Source of the DNA: Sphingobium yanoikuyae
Lineage (GTDB): Bacteria > Pseudomonadota > Alphaproteobacteria > Sphingomonadales > Sphingomonadaceae
NCBI RefSeq assembly: GCF_034424525.1
Contig: NZ_CP139979.1
Coordinates: forward strand, 2,375,501-2,439,500
DNA length: 64,000 nucleotides
Direction of reading: 5' to 3'
Each line of letters begins with the position of its first letter. Position 1 is the first letter of the stretch. Of the stretch, positions 26,468-34,177 are shown piece after piece. Made by a program: the position numbers and the translations under genes. The notes under the pieces are model-generated. The model was not told where the DNA came from and did not search any database. It saw only the letters and a program-made list of their open reading frames with translations.

Positions 26468-27214
26468 CTAGATCAGTCCTCGCACGATCCAGCCCGGCAG
26501 CGTCGCGATCGCCAGCAACGTCCCCAATGGCGCCCGGCTCTGCCCCTGCACCGCCCGGCCCAGCGCCAGCGCGACCAGCGCCCCCGCCAGCCCCAGCGAC
26601 GCCGCGATCAGCAGGATGAAGGGCAGCGCCTGCCAGCCCAGCCAGGCGCCGATCGCGCCGAGCAGCTTGGCGTCGCCCAGCCCCAGCCCTTCGCGCCCAC
26701 GCAGCGCGCGATAGCCGAGCGCGATCGCCAGCAGCCCCAGATAGCCCGCCGCCGCGCCGATCACCCGGTCGACCAGCGCGACGTCGGTGGTCCACAGCCC
26801 CAGGGTAAAGCCGAAGAAGGCAAGCGGCAGGGTCAGCGCATCGGGCAGCCAGAAATGGCGCCAGTCCAGTAGCGCCAGGGTCAGCAGCAGCCAGCCGAGC
26901 AGCGCCCAGCCGATCCCGCCCAGATCCGGCACGAACCCCAGCGCCAGCGCGCCGATGATGGCGCAGCCCGCCTCCACCCGGCCATGGAGCGGATCGATCG
27001 CCGCGCCGCAGCTCCGGCATCGCCCACGCTGCACCAGCGCGCTCAGCATCGGCACCAGGTCGATCGCCCCCAGCACCCGGCCACAGCCGTCGCAGGCCGA
27101 CCGGCCGCGCATCACGCCCCGTCCCTGCGGCCAGCGCAGGATCAGGGTGGCAAGGAAGCTGCCCGCGATCGCACCCGCGACCGCGCCGAACAGGGCCGCC
27201 CAGGGATCGATCAC
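26468..27214 (-). CDS. gspO: Prepilin peptidase, A24 family (GspO/PilD)
   Basis: A 248-residue polytopic membrane protease that cleaves pseudopilin leaders after Gly and may N-methylate the new N-terminus. The N-terminal zinc module has Cys41, Cys44 (CDGC) and Cys66, Cys69 (CRSC). The two catalytic aspartates are Asp117 (LLDWRHFWLPD) and Asp181 (GLGLGDAKLL). It is the last gene of the type II secretion operon and overlaps gspN by 4 nt. It must process five pseudopilins here, including the unusual duplicated leaders of GspG-J. Confidence 0.95.
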   Translation of the reverse strand: MIDPWAALFGAVAGAIAGSFLATLILRWPQGRGVMRGRSACDGCGRVLGAIDLVPMLSALVQRGRCRSCGAAIDPLHGRVEAGCAIIGALALGFVPDLGGIGWALLGWLLLTLALLDWRHFWLPDALTLPLAFFGFTLGLWTTDVALVDRVIGAAAGYLGLLAIALGYRALRGREGLGLGDAKLLGAIGAWLGWQALPFILLIAASLGLAGALVALALGRAVQGQSRAPLGTLLAIATLPGWIVRGLI

Positions 27215-27933
27215 AACGTCCCTTCGACCTTCAGCACATAGGCGTTGCCGACCGTGGCGAAGCCCGCCTGGCCCAGTGTCCCGGCCAGCGCCGGGTCGGC
27301 GGTTTCCACCCGCATTTCCGCAGTATAGCGGCCTGACCGCCAGATGCGCAGGTTGATCTTCTCCATCCCCGACTGGCTGACCAGCGGCAGCAGCAGCGCA
27401 TCACCATCGCAGGCGACCGTGCCCGACAGCCCCTGCGACAGGTTCAGCCCGGCAATCTGCGTCGCCATCCGCGCCCGCACCCGGCCTTCGGCATGGCCGC
27501 AGACATCGCCGCGATAATAGCCGCTGACATCCTCCATCATCAGCCCGCTGACCGGCAGCGGCGCGAAGGTACGGCCCAGCGGTACCGAGCCGGTCACGTC
27601 ATCGATGCCGATCCGGTCTAGCCCGACCGTCAGCGCCCCTTGGATGTCGTCGGGCTGGCCGCGATGGCGGGCAATGTCGAACCGCGCCCGGCCGACCAGC
27701 AGCGAGACAGGCGACAGGCCGGCGCGCACCGACCCCATCGGCATTTCGCCGAGCATCAACTGGTCGATCCGCCCGCTCCACACGCTGCCGCGTATCTCGC
27801 GCGCGGCCAGGCCCAGCCGGTCAAGCTGCGCCAGCCCCAGCGCCACGCGCATCGGAATGAAGACGATCAGGCCCAATATGAACAGCGCGATCAGGATCAT
27901 GCGCATCCGGCGCGACAGGATCAGCCCCTTCAT
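27211..27933 (-). CDS. gspN: Type II secretion system protein N
   Basis: A 240-residue bitopic protein: one N-terminal helix (MRMILIALFILGLIVFIPMRVALGLAQLDRLGL) and a periplasmic domain with the GspN hallmarks LAAREIRGSVWSGRIDQLMLGEMPMGSVRAGLSPVSLLVGRARFDI. Not all type II systems have GspN; it occurs in Xanthomonas, Caulobacter and sphingomonads and is assigned to the secretin-side assembly. The start at 27933 has GGAGG upstream and overlaps the gspM stop. Confidence 0.93.
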   Translation of the reverse strand: MKGLILSRRMRMILIALFILGLIVFIPMRVALGLAQLDRLGLAAREIRGSVWSGRIDQLMLGEMPMGSVRAGLSPVSLLVGRARFDIARHRGQPDDIQGALTVGLDRIGIDDVTGSVPLGRTFAPLPVSGLMMEDVSGYYRGDVCGHAEGRVRARMATQIAGLNLSQGLSGTVACDGDALLLPLVSQSGMEKINLRIWRSGRYTAEMRVETADPALAGTLGQAGFATVGNAYVLKVEGTL

Positions 27934-28418
27934 TGGCCACCTCCGCGCACCAGCACCGCCTGCACCGACACGCTGCCTGCGGTCGGCGAGGGCCGCGCGC
28001 TCATCGTCTCGACCCGAAGCCCCTGCGCCTCCAGCCCCGCAATCCAGCTCATCATCGCCACCGGTCGGACCGAGGCGATGGCGATCTCCATCCGGCCATT
28101 GCCCTGCGGCTGCGCCCGTTCCAGCGTCAGTCCGGCCTCGCCCGCGCTCTGGCCGACAAATTGTTCGATCGGGATGGCCGGGCCGGTCGGCGCGGGCCTG
28201 CGCGGCAGATGCTTGAGCAACTTCACCTTGGCGCGGATCGCCGCATTGCGATCGGTCGCCTCGCGCAAAGCATCGCGGGCGGAAACCTGCGCATGGGTCA
28301 GCGGCCGGGCCACGCCCAGCCACAATATCACCACTGCCAGCAGCGCGAACATCACGCCCAGCATCCATTGCTCACGCGGCGACCGCTCGATCCAATAGGC
28401 TTTCATCCTGTCCATCAT
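27930..28418 (-). CDS. gspM: Type II secretion system protein M
   Basis: A 162-residue inner-membrane platform protein. A short cytoplasmic tail (MMDRMKAYWIERSPREQWM) is followed by one helix (LGVMFALLAVVILWLGVARPL), a coiled-coil stretch and a small periplasmic ferredoxin-like domain ending in SVSVQAVLVRGG. It pairs with GspL. The gene overlaps gspL and gspN by 4 nt on each side. Confidence 0.92.
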   Translation of the reverse strand: MMDRMKAYWIERSPREQWMLGVMFALLAVVILWLGVARPLTHAQVSARDALREATDRNAAIRAKVKLLKHLPRRPAPTGPAIPIEQFVGQSAGEAGLTLERAQPQGNGRMEIAIASVRPVAMMSWIAGLEAQGLRVETMSARPSPTAGSVSVQAVLVRGGGQ

Positions 28419-29533
28419 GACCGCACCGTAATATCTGCCAGCGTGCGCCCGCCCGGATCCTGGGACGGGGTCGCCGTGATCGTGTAACCGGCCGCCTGCA
28501 ACGCCAGCAGCACGATGTTGATGTCATCCGCCTTGGCGGCGGCCAGCGTCGCGCGCACCATGCCGTCGGGATCGCGCGACAGCGACGTCAGCGACACGCC
28601 CGGCGCATCCTGCATTGCGCTCATCAGTCCGGCGACCGGCGCGGTGAAGGCATAGGCGCCGGCCCCGCGCGCGGCGAGTTGCCGGTCCATCTCCGCCTCG
28701 ACCTGCATCACGTCCGAAGCCTCCGGCAACACCTGCCGCGCCAGCGCCAGGCTCTCGCCATCGACCTGGCTGGCGGCGACATTCTGCCGCACCAGCGTCA
28801 CCAGGCTGATAAGCAGGCTGGCCAGCAGGATCAGGCCGCACCAGATCGCGACCCGGCCCAGTGCCCGCGTGTCGATCTGACGCCGCACCCGCTTGGCGAA
28901 ATCGCCCTGGCGCAGGTCGATCGGCGGCGTATCGAGCGCCGCCACCAGTCGCGCTTCGATCTCGTCGGCCGCGACCGCCCGCACCGGCGCGTCGCCGATC
29001 AGTTCGGGCAGCGCCATGTCAGCGGTCAGCGCCATGTCCGCGCCGCGCAGCACCTGCGCCCCGCCAATCATTCCGGAAACGAAACCATCATCACTTTCCG
29101 GCAACAGCAGCGCCGCCGGCACGATGATGTCCGGGTCCAGCCCATGATGCTGCGCCCAGAGCAGCCAATGCTGCATGTCGCTGCGCGCCGCGACCGCCAC
29201 GATATGCGGGCGGGCCGGATCGTCATTCTCGTCAGCGGCGGCGAACAGCTGATCGGACGGCAGGATGGCGCCGGCCAGCGCGCCCAGCCGCGCCGCCGCC
29301 CGCCCCTGCCGCGCCGGCAGGTCGGGGTGCGACACCCAGTGCAGCGCCACCAGTGCGGCCGGCGGCACCAGCATAACCCGCGCCTTGTCGGACAGCTCGG
29401 CAAGGCCACAGGCGGCCAGCCAGTCGGCCCCGGCGCCGGTCTGGACGATCGCGCCATCCACCACCCGCATCCATGTCGGCGCGTCCTCCGCCCCTTCGGG
29501 CAGGGCAATGATCAGGGCATCGGCCGAACTCAT
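28415..29533 (-). CDS. gspL: Type II secretion system protein L
   Basis: A 372-residue platform protein linking ATPase GspE to the membrane. The cytoplasmic actin-like domain (about 1-230) precedes one helix (VAIWCGLILLASLLISLVTLV) and a periplasmic ferredoxin-like domain. The start at 29533 (MSSADALI) has GGGGGA 8 nt upstream and overlaps the gspK stop as ATGA; a TTG at 29548 is also in frame. Confidence 0.92.
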   Translation of the reverse strand: MSSADALIIALPEGAEDAPTWMRVVDGAIVQTGAGADWLAACGLAELSDKARVMLVPPAALVALHWVSHPDLPARQGRAAARLGALAGAILPSDQLFAAADENDDPARPHIVAVAARSDMQHWLLWAQHHGLDPDIIVPAALLLPESDDGFVSGMIGGAQVLRGADMALTADMALPELIGDAPVRAVAADEIEARLVAALDTPPIDLRQGDFAKRVRRQIDTRALGRVAIWCGLILLASLLISLVTLVRQNVAASQVDGESLALARQVLPEASDVMQVEAEMDRQLAARGAGAYAFTAPVAGLMSAMQDAPGVSLTSLSRDPDGMVRATLAAAKADDINIVLLALQAAGYTITATPSQDPGGRTLADITVRS

Positions 29534-30525
29534 GCGCCCGTCCCCCAATCGCGCCGCACCAGCCGGATCGGCGGTTGCCGGGCATCGATCAGCCCGCGCT
29601 CCACCACTTGCGTTCCCCCTACATTCACCGACACGTCCACTCTGAAAAATCCCGTCGTCAACTTGACCTGCTCGGCCACCTCGGTGAGCGGGCTGAGCCC
29701 GACCAGAGAGGGTGCCTGCCAGAATTGCGGTATGCTGCCGTAGCCTTCCGCCGGCCGTTGCGCCAGCAATTGCCGTGCCTGCGCCACGCTCAGCTGCCCC
29801 GGCAGCAGCATCGCGAACAAGGGCGCCTGATCGGGCAGCAAGGTATTGATATTGATCGGCGACATGTCCGATACCGGCAGCGCGCAGACCCAGGGCCGGA
29901 CCAGATCATAGACCGCCGGCGTGATGCCGTTCACCGCCCGCAATTCGCTGGCGTCGACCATGAAGCGGTTGGCGGTGCGATAGGGCCGCGCCGCGCGGGC
30001 ATAGGTCTCGTCCTCCGCCCCAGCCGGTTGGGGCACGCTGTCGGTATCGATCCAGTCGGCAAGCGAGGCAGCGGCGACCTGCGCCTGGCGCACATCGACG
30101 CCCAGCGCCTGCAACAGCGCCTGGAACTGCGAAACCGCCACCGGGCGCACCTTCAGGCTGTTCTCGTTGTTGCCGGCGACCACGCTGTTGAGGTTGAAGC
30201 AGTTGCTGCCGTCGGTCACCCGCGCCGTCGCCATGCCGCCGGGCACCGGGATCGCCTGCGGCGTGCCCATCCAGTTGCCCGCCAAGGTCGTCTTGCCGGG
30301 GCTGGCCGCGACCAGATCGCCGATCTTGAGGCGCGCGATCACCATGCCCGCATCGGCAAAGGCCCGCCCTTGATCGACCGCGCCGCCATTGCCGGTCATC
30401 CGCGTCGCCAGCGCCACCCGCTCCAGCGCCGTGGCCGCCACCACCGCCATCACCGCGACCAGCAGCAAGACGGTCAGCAGCGCGGCGCCGCGCTCCTCGG
30501 GACGGTTGGGATCAGGCCGCCGCAT
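29530..30525 (-). CDS. gspK: Type II secretion minor pseudopilin K
   Basis: A 331-residue minor pseudopilin that caps the pseudopilus tip. The short leader ends in EERG before AALLTVLLLVAVMAVVAATALE; as usual for GspK the mature position 5 is not Glu. The large globular domain carries INTLLP and the helix-rich SAM-like region (VRQAQVAAASLADWIDTDSVP). The start at 30525 has a perfect AGGAGG 6 nt upstream and overlaps gspJ by 14 nt. Unlike gspG-J, its leader shows no duplication. Confidence 0.94.
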   Translation of the reverse strand: MRRPDPNRPEERGAALLTVLLLVAVMAVVAATALERVALATRMTGNGGAVDQGRAFADAGMVIARLKIGDLVAASPGKTTLAGNWMGTPQAIPVPGGMATARVTDGSNCFNLNSVVAGNNENSLKVRPVAVSQFQALLQALGVDVRQAQVAAASLADWIDTDSVPQPAGAEDETYARAARPYRTANRFMVDASELRAVNGITPAVYDLVRPWVCALPVSDMSPININTLLPDQAPLFAMLLPGQLSVAQARQLLAQRPAEGYGSIPQFWQAPSLVGLSPLTEVAEQVKLTTGFFRVDVSVNVGGTQVVERGLIDARQPPIRLVRRDWGTGA

Positions 30526-31198
30526 TGGCCGCCTCCTGATCGTCAAGCGGCGCTTCCTTGGGACCGGGCGCCACCAGGAAGCGCAGCGTGACCGGCGGCT
30601 CGCCGGTGCGCTTGACCACCATCTCCACCGCGCGCGGCATCAGATCGGGCTGGCCCGGCGTCCACTCCTCGCGCCACTCGCCTTCCCCATCGCGGAAGCG
30701 GAGCGTCACCTCCTCGACATGGTCGAGCAGCGCCGCCGGCTCGTCGCCCGCCGCCCCGTCGATCTGGGCATAGCCGCGCCGTTCCAGCCGGCCCTGCCGC
30801 ACCCAATATTCGACCTTCTGCAAGGACGGCCGGGGCAGGTCGCCCAGATTATCCCATCCGCCGCGCACGAACTGCATCACCGGCTGTTCCTCGCCATCGC
30901 GATGCGCCCAGAAGGCCGGCGCCAGCGTCCCCGCCTCGGTGCGACTGATGCGCGGCACCGCCTGGCCAAGATCGGCCGACAGCGCGCCCGCGGCCCGCTG
31001 GATCGCCGCCATGTCGTCCAGCCGCGCCTTGACCTGCGCCTGCGCCGACACGCTGTTGCCCAGCAACAGCACGCCCGCCGCCGCCAGCATCGCAAAGATC
31101 ATCAGCGCGACGAGCAGCTCGATCAGCGTGAAGCCGTGTTCGGCGGAACGCCTCAAAGACGTGAAGCCTTGTTCGCCCTGTGGCTTCTCCGGCCTCAT
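30512..31198 (-). CDS. gspJ: Type II secretion minor pseudopilin J with duplicated leader motif
   Basis: A 228-residue minor pseudopilin. The ATG at 31198 touches the gspI stop (TGATG) and has GGAGG 7 nt upstream, so translation covers the whole leader. Two cleavage-like motifs follow 11 residues apart: GEQG-FTS at Gly11 and AEHG-FTLIE at Gly22. Only the second has Glu5 and the long hydrophobic stretch, so it is the probable cleavage site. The C-terminal part matches GspJ (EWREEWTPGQPDLMPRAVEMVVK). Confidence 0.93.
   Translation of the reverse strand: MRPEKPQGEQGFTSLRRSAEHGFTLIELLVALMIFAMLAAAGVLLLGNSVSAQAQVKARLDDMAAIQRAAGALSADLGQAVPRISRTEAGTLAPAFWAHRDGEEQPVMQFVRGGWDNLGDLPRPSLQKVEYWVRQGRLERRGYAQIDGAAGDEPAALLDHVEEVTLRFRDGEGEWREEWTPGQPDLMPRAVEMVVKRTGEPPVTLRFLVAPGPKEAPLDDQEAANAAA
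31126..31184. repeat. 33-bp-period leader repeat in gspJ
   Basis: Units 31126-31151 (intact) and 31159-31184 (diverged), 33 bp apart, encoding RRSAEHGFT and GEQGFT. Confidence 0.8.
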
Positions 31199-31560
31199 CA
31201 CTCCACCTCCCGCAGGAAGCTGAGCACCACCGGCGATGCGCCCGGCTGGCCATCAACCACCAGATCGACCTGCAACAGGCGCTTGTCCTCGCTCGCCTTG
31301 ACGGTGCGCGTCCAGTGCCAGCGGCGGCCGCCATTCTCGACCTCGCCATCCTCCTCGCCGACCGAGGGCGGGGCGACATCGCTCTGCACCTCGACCATCA
31401 GGTTGCGCGCGACGATCTGGCCCAGCGCCTTGCTGTCGAGATCGGCGGCGGTGCGCAGCGTCACCCCCTGCAACCGCACCAGCGCCAAAGCCGCCAGGCT
31501 GAACACCGCCAGCGCAACCAGCATTTCGAGCAACGTGAAGCCGTGTTCGGCGGAACGCAT
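31198..31560 (-). CDS. gspI: Type II secretion minor pseudopilin I
   Basis: A 120-residue minor pseudopilin from the ATG at 31560: leader MRSAEHG, mature FTLLEMLVALAVFSLAALALVRLQG, then the GspI core VARNLMVEVQ. This length fits the family. However, the frame is open up to a GTG at 31785 that overlaps the gspH stop by 8 nt, which would add a 75-residue extension that reads through a palindromic element and a second leader copy (RRSAENGFT). No clear ribosome binding site marks either start, so the N-terminus is unsettled. Confidence 0.85.
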   Translation of the reverse strand: MRSAEHGFTLLEMLVALAVFSLAALALVRLQGVTLRTAADLDSKALGQIVARNLMVEVQSDVAPPSVGEEDGEVENGGRRWHWTRTVKASEDKRLLQVDLVVDGQPGASPVVLSFLREVE

Positions 31561-31591
31561 AGGAGACGTGAAGCCGTTTTCGGCGGAACGC
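31533..31591. repeat. 33-bp-period leader repeat in gspI
   Basis: Two 26-bp units (31533-31558 and 31566-31591), 25 of 26 identical, encode RSAEHGFT and RSAENGFT around the prepilin cleavage site. Confidence 0.9.
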
Positions 31592-31604
31592 CTCCCCCTC
31601 TCAC

Positions 31605-31760
31605 TGCCGTCATCCCGGACTTGATCCGGGATCCATTCGGCACTCCATCGCCGGGCGTGGAGCCCTGTTGGGCGGAACCCATAGGAGAGGTGATGCCCCG
31701 TTCGGCGGAACGCTTCAAAGCGCAGCGCCGAATGGATCCTGACTTTCGTCAGGATGACGG
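31605..31760. repeat. Dispersed palindromic element, copy 1, with insert
   Basis: Ends TGCCGTCATCCCGGAC and GTCAGGATGACGG bracket arms ending ATCCATTCGGC and GCCGAATGGAT. The loop holds an extra pair of the 33-bp-period leader repeat (31655-31680 and 31688-31713), making this copy longer than the other two. It lies between gspH and gspI. Confidence 0.85.
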
Positions 31761-31777
31761 AAGAAAAGGGCCGCCGA

Positions 31778-32233
31778 TCAGCCACCGACCGCGACCTTTC
31801 CGGCCATGTCGACGCTGACCTGCACCCGCTCCGCCTCGCGCGCCAGGGTGATGGTCAGCGGATCGGTGGGCAGGCCGGTGCCGTCGAAGGCGATCTGCTG
31901 ACGGCCGTCCTGGCCCACGAGCGCCCGCGTGCCGGTCTTCCAGTTGGCGCTGACGAAGGGCTTTTCCTCCATCGGCACCCACTGGCCACCCTCGCGGCGC
32001 TGGAACCCATAGCCCGAGGCGGAGACCCACACGCCCATCGGGCGCGCGGTGACGACCGCTTCGTCGCGCGCGGCGGCAACGCGCGCGGCAAAGCGATCGG
32101 CATCGTCGACGATCCGGCCGCGCGGATCGGGAATGGCGATCACCACGGCAGCCGAAATGAAGCCGATGATCGTCAGCACGACCATCAGCTCGATCAGCGT
32201 GAAGCCGTGTTCGGCGTAACGCTCCAAAGGCAT
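31778..32233 (-). CDS. gspH: Type II secretion minor pseudopilin H
   Basis: A 151-residue minor pseudopilin from the ATG at 32233: leader MPLERYAEHG, mature FTLIELMVVLTIIGFISAAVVIAIPDPRG with Glu5, and a GspH-type beta domain (ARDEAVVTARPMGVWVSASGYGFQRREGGQWVPM). The frame stays open upstream to 32650, through palindromic element copy 2 and a diverged second leader copy (RSAQQGFMPL). A start such as 32404 just inside the gspG end cannot be excluded, because other junctions in this operon are tightly overlapped. Confidence 0.85.
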   Translation of the reverse strand: MPLERYAEHGFTLIELMVVLTIIGFISAAVVIAIPDPRGRIVDDADRFAARVAAARDEAVVTARPMGVWVSASGYGFQRREGGQWVPMEEKPFVSANWKTGTRALVGQDGRQQIAFDGTGLPTDPLTITLAREAERVQVSVDMAGKVAVGG

Positions 32234-32255
32234 GAAGCCCTGCTGGGCGGAACGG
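32197..32255. repeat. 33-bp-period leader repeat in gspH
   Basis: Units 32197-32222 and 32230-32255; the second is diverged. They encode RYAEHGFT and RSAQQGFM, 11 codons apart. Confidence 0.8.
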
Positions 32256-32269
32256 CCGCCCCGCTCACC

Positions 32270-32358
32270 GTCGTCATCCCGGACTTGATCCGGGATCCAT
32301 TCGGCGCTCCGCTCAAGGCGCAGCGCCGAATGGATCCTGACTTTCGTCAGGATGACGG
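32270..32358. repeat. Dispersed palindromic element, copy 2
   Basis: An 89-bp palindromic unit between gspG and gspH, from CGTCATCCCGGACTTGATCC to GTCAGGATGACGG, nearly the same as copy 3 at 61372. Inverted ends plus inner arms ATCCATTCGGCGCT and AGCGCCGAATGGAT. Confidence 0.88.
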
Positions 32359-32429
32359 CAGGAGAAATCCACCGGTCAGCCACCGCCATCCACCGTCCGG
32401 CCATCAAGGCGAGCGGAAGGCGTGCGGCA

Positions 32430-32948
32430 TCACATTTCGCTGGAATAAATGTCCGCATTCTCATTCTCGCCGCCCGGCTGGCCATCGGCGCCCAGCGAGC
32501 TGATGTCGAACGCGCCCTTCTTGCCCGGCACGGTGTAGATATAGGCGCGGCCCCACGGGTCCTGCGGCAGCTTCTTGATATAGCCGCCACGGCGATAGCG
32601 CTGCGGCTGCGCCAGCGAGGCGGGCGGGTTGAGCAGTGCCTGCAGCCCATCCGACGCGGCGGGATAGGTCAGGTTGTCGAGGCGATATTGCTCCAGCGCC
32701 TGCTCGATGGTCGAAATGTCGGCCTTGGCCTTCTCGACGCGGGCGGTATCGGTGGCGGGAATGACGTTGATCGCCACGATCGTCGCCAGCAGGCCGATGA
32801 TGACGATCACGACCATCAGTTCGACCAGCGTGAAGCCGTTTTCGGCGGAGCGCCGAAAGGGCGTGAAGCCGTTTTCGGCGGAGCGCCGGGCGGCAAGCTG
32901 CGCCTCCCGTTCGATCAGCGCGGCCCGGATCTTGTTCAACTTCAGCAT
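32430..32948 (-). CDS. gspG: Type II secretion major pseudopilin G with extended, duplicated leader
   Basis: The major pseudopilus subunit, 172 residues. AAGGAG lies 6 nt before the ATG, so the 38-residue leader is very likely translated. It contains two copies of RRSAENGFT 11 residues apart: Gly27-Phe (followed by TPF, Arg at position 5) and Gly38-Phe (FTLVELMVVIVIIGLLATIV, with Glu5). Cleavage after Gly38 would give a normal 134-residue pilin with the usual GspG loop GLQALLNPP and the C-terminal WGRAYIYTVPGKKGAFDISSLGADG. Typical GspG leaders are under about 10 residues. Confidence 0.95.
   Translation of the reverse strand: MLKLNKIRAALIEREAQLAARRSAENGFTPFRRSAENGFTLVELMVVIVIIGLLATIVAINVIPATDTARVEKAKADISTIEQALEQYRLDNLTYPAASDGLQALLNPPASLAQPQRYRRGGYIKKLPQDPWGRAYIYTVPGKKGAFDISSLGADGQPGGENENADIYSSEM
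32828..32887. repeat. Perfect 27-bp leader repeat in gspG
   Basis: Two identical 27-bp units, 32828-32854 and 32861-32887, 33 bp apart, inside the leader-peptide codons. Confidence 0.95.
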
Positions 32949-32959
32949 ATTCTACTCCT

Positions 32960-34177
32960 TCAAGCCCCGGTCAGGCTTTGCAGCTGCAGGATCGGCAGCA
33001 GGATGGACAGGATGATGACGGCGACGATGCCGCCCATCAATATGATGATGATCGGCTCCAGCATGGCGAGCGCGGCCGAGGTGAAGGCGTCGAACTCGCG
33101 CTCCAGATAATCGGCCGCGCGCTCCAGCATCGTGTCGAGCCGCCCGGCACTCTCGCCGCTCGCCGCCAGATAGACCAGCAACGGGGGAAACACCCCTGCC
33201 CGCTTCAACGCCGCCGACAGGCTGCCACCGCCCCGGATCGCCTCGACAATCTCGTCCGACGCCTTGCGCAGCACCCGATTATGCACCGTGTTGGCGGTCA
33301 GCGACAGACCCTCCATCAGTGGCAGCCGGCTCGCCACCATGGTCGAGAGCGTGCGCGCCATCCGCGCGGCATGCAGGTCGCGGATCAGCCGGCCCAGCAC
33401 CGGCAGGCCCAGCAGCATCGCGTCGAAGCGATAGCGGAAGCTGTCGATCTTGAGCGCGCGCCAGAAGCCGAAGGCGCCAAGCCCGATCAGGATCAGCAAC
33501 AACCACCAATAGCCCGCCAGAAAGGCGGAAATGCCCATCACCATCCGGGTCAGCAGCGGCAATTGCTGGCCCACCGTGTCGAACTGTTCGACCACCTTGG
33601 GCACCACGAAGATCATCAGCGCCGCGACCACAAACACGGCGAAGGTCGCCAATACCGAGGGATAGGCAATCGCGGTCAGCACCTTGGACCGCATCACTGC
33701 CTGCCGCTCCATCAGTTCGGACAGACGCTCCATGATGGTGGGCAGGCTGCCCGAGCTTTCGCCAGCCGAGATCATCGCGCGATAGAGGGCGGGAAAGCTT
33801 TTCGGCTCCGCGCCCAGCGCATCGGCCAGCCGCCGTCCCTCCAGCACGCCCGAATGGACCTTGCCCACGATCGCGCGGACATGATCCTGCTCGCTCTGCC
33901 GGCTGATCGTGCGCAGCGACTCCTCCAGCGGGCTCACCTGGATCAGGGTGGAAAGCTGCCGAGTGAAGAGCGTCAGTTCCTTGGCCGACAGCTTGGGCGC
34001 GCGCAGCGACAGGCCGGCCCGCTTGCGCGCGACCGACACCGCGCCCGGCTCCAGCCGCACGACGAACAGCTTGCGCGCATCCAGCTTTACCCGCGCCTCG
34101 TCCAGGCTGTCCGCCTTGACGCTGCCCTTGCGTTCCTTGCCCGCCGGGTCGATCGCGACATAGTCGAAATCAGCCAT
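32960..34177 (-). CDS. gspF: Type II secretion inner-membrane platform protein F
   Basis: A 405-residue polytopic protein at the centre of the platform. Two GspF cytoplasmic domains (about 70-195 and 275-400) are separated by helices (VLATFAVFVVAALMIFVVPKV and YWWLLLILIGLGAFGFW) with a third at the C-terminus (IIIILMGGIVAVIILSILLPIL). The start at 34177 (MADFDYVAID) overlaps gspE by 8 nt. Confidence 0.95.
   Translation of the reverse strand: MADFDYVAIDPAGKERKGSVKADSLDEARVKLDARKLFVVRLEPGAVSVARKRAGLSLRAPKLSAKELTLFTRQLSTLIQVSPLEESLRTISRQSEQDHVRAIVGKVHSGVLEGRRLADALGAEPKSFPALYRAMISAGESSGSLPTIMERLSELMERQAVMRSKVLTAIAYPSVLATFAVFVVAALMIFVVPKVVEQFDTVGQQLPLLTRMVMGISAFLAGYWWLLLILIGLGAFGFWRALKIDSFRYRFDAMLLGLPVLGRLIRDLHAARMARTLSTMVASRLPLMEGLSLTANTVHNRVLRKASDEIVEAIRGGGSLSAALKRAGVFPPLLVYLAASGESAGRLDTMLERAADYLEREFDAFTSAALAMLEPIIIILMGGIVAVIILSILLPILQLQSLTGA

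Noticed and set aside
31126..32887. Repeats of about 26 bp at 33-bp spacing resembling a CRISPR array
   Set aside because: Only pairs of units occur, with a 6- to 7-bp gap, inside pseudopilin codons, and there are no cas genes. They are coding duplications.
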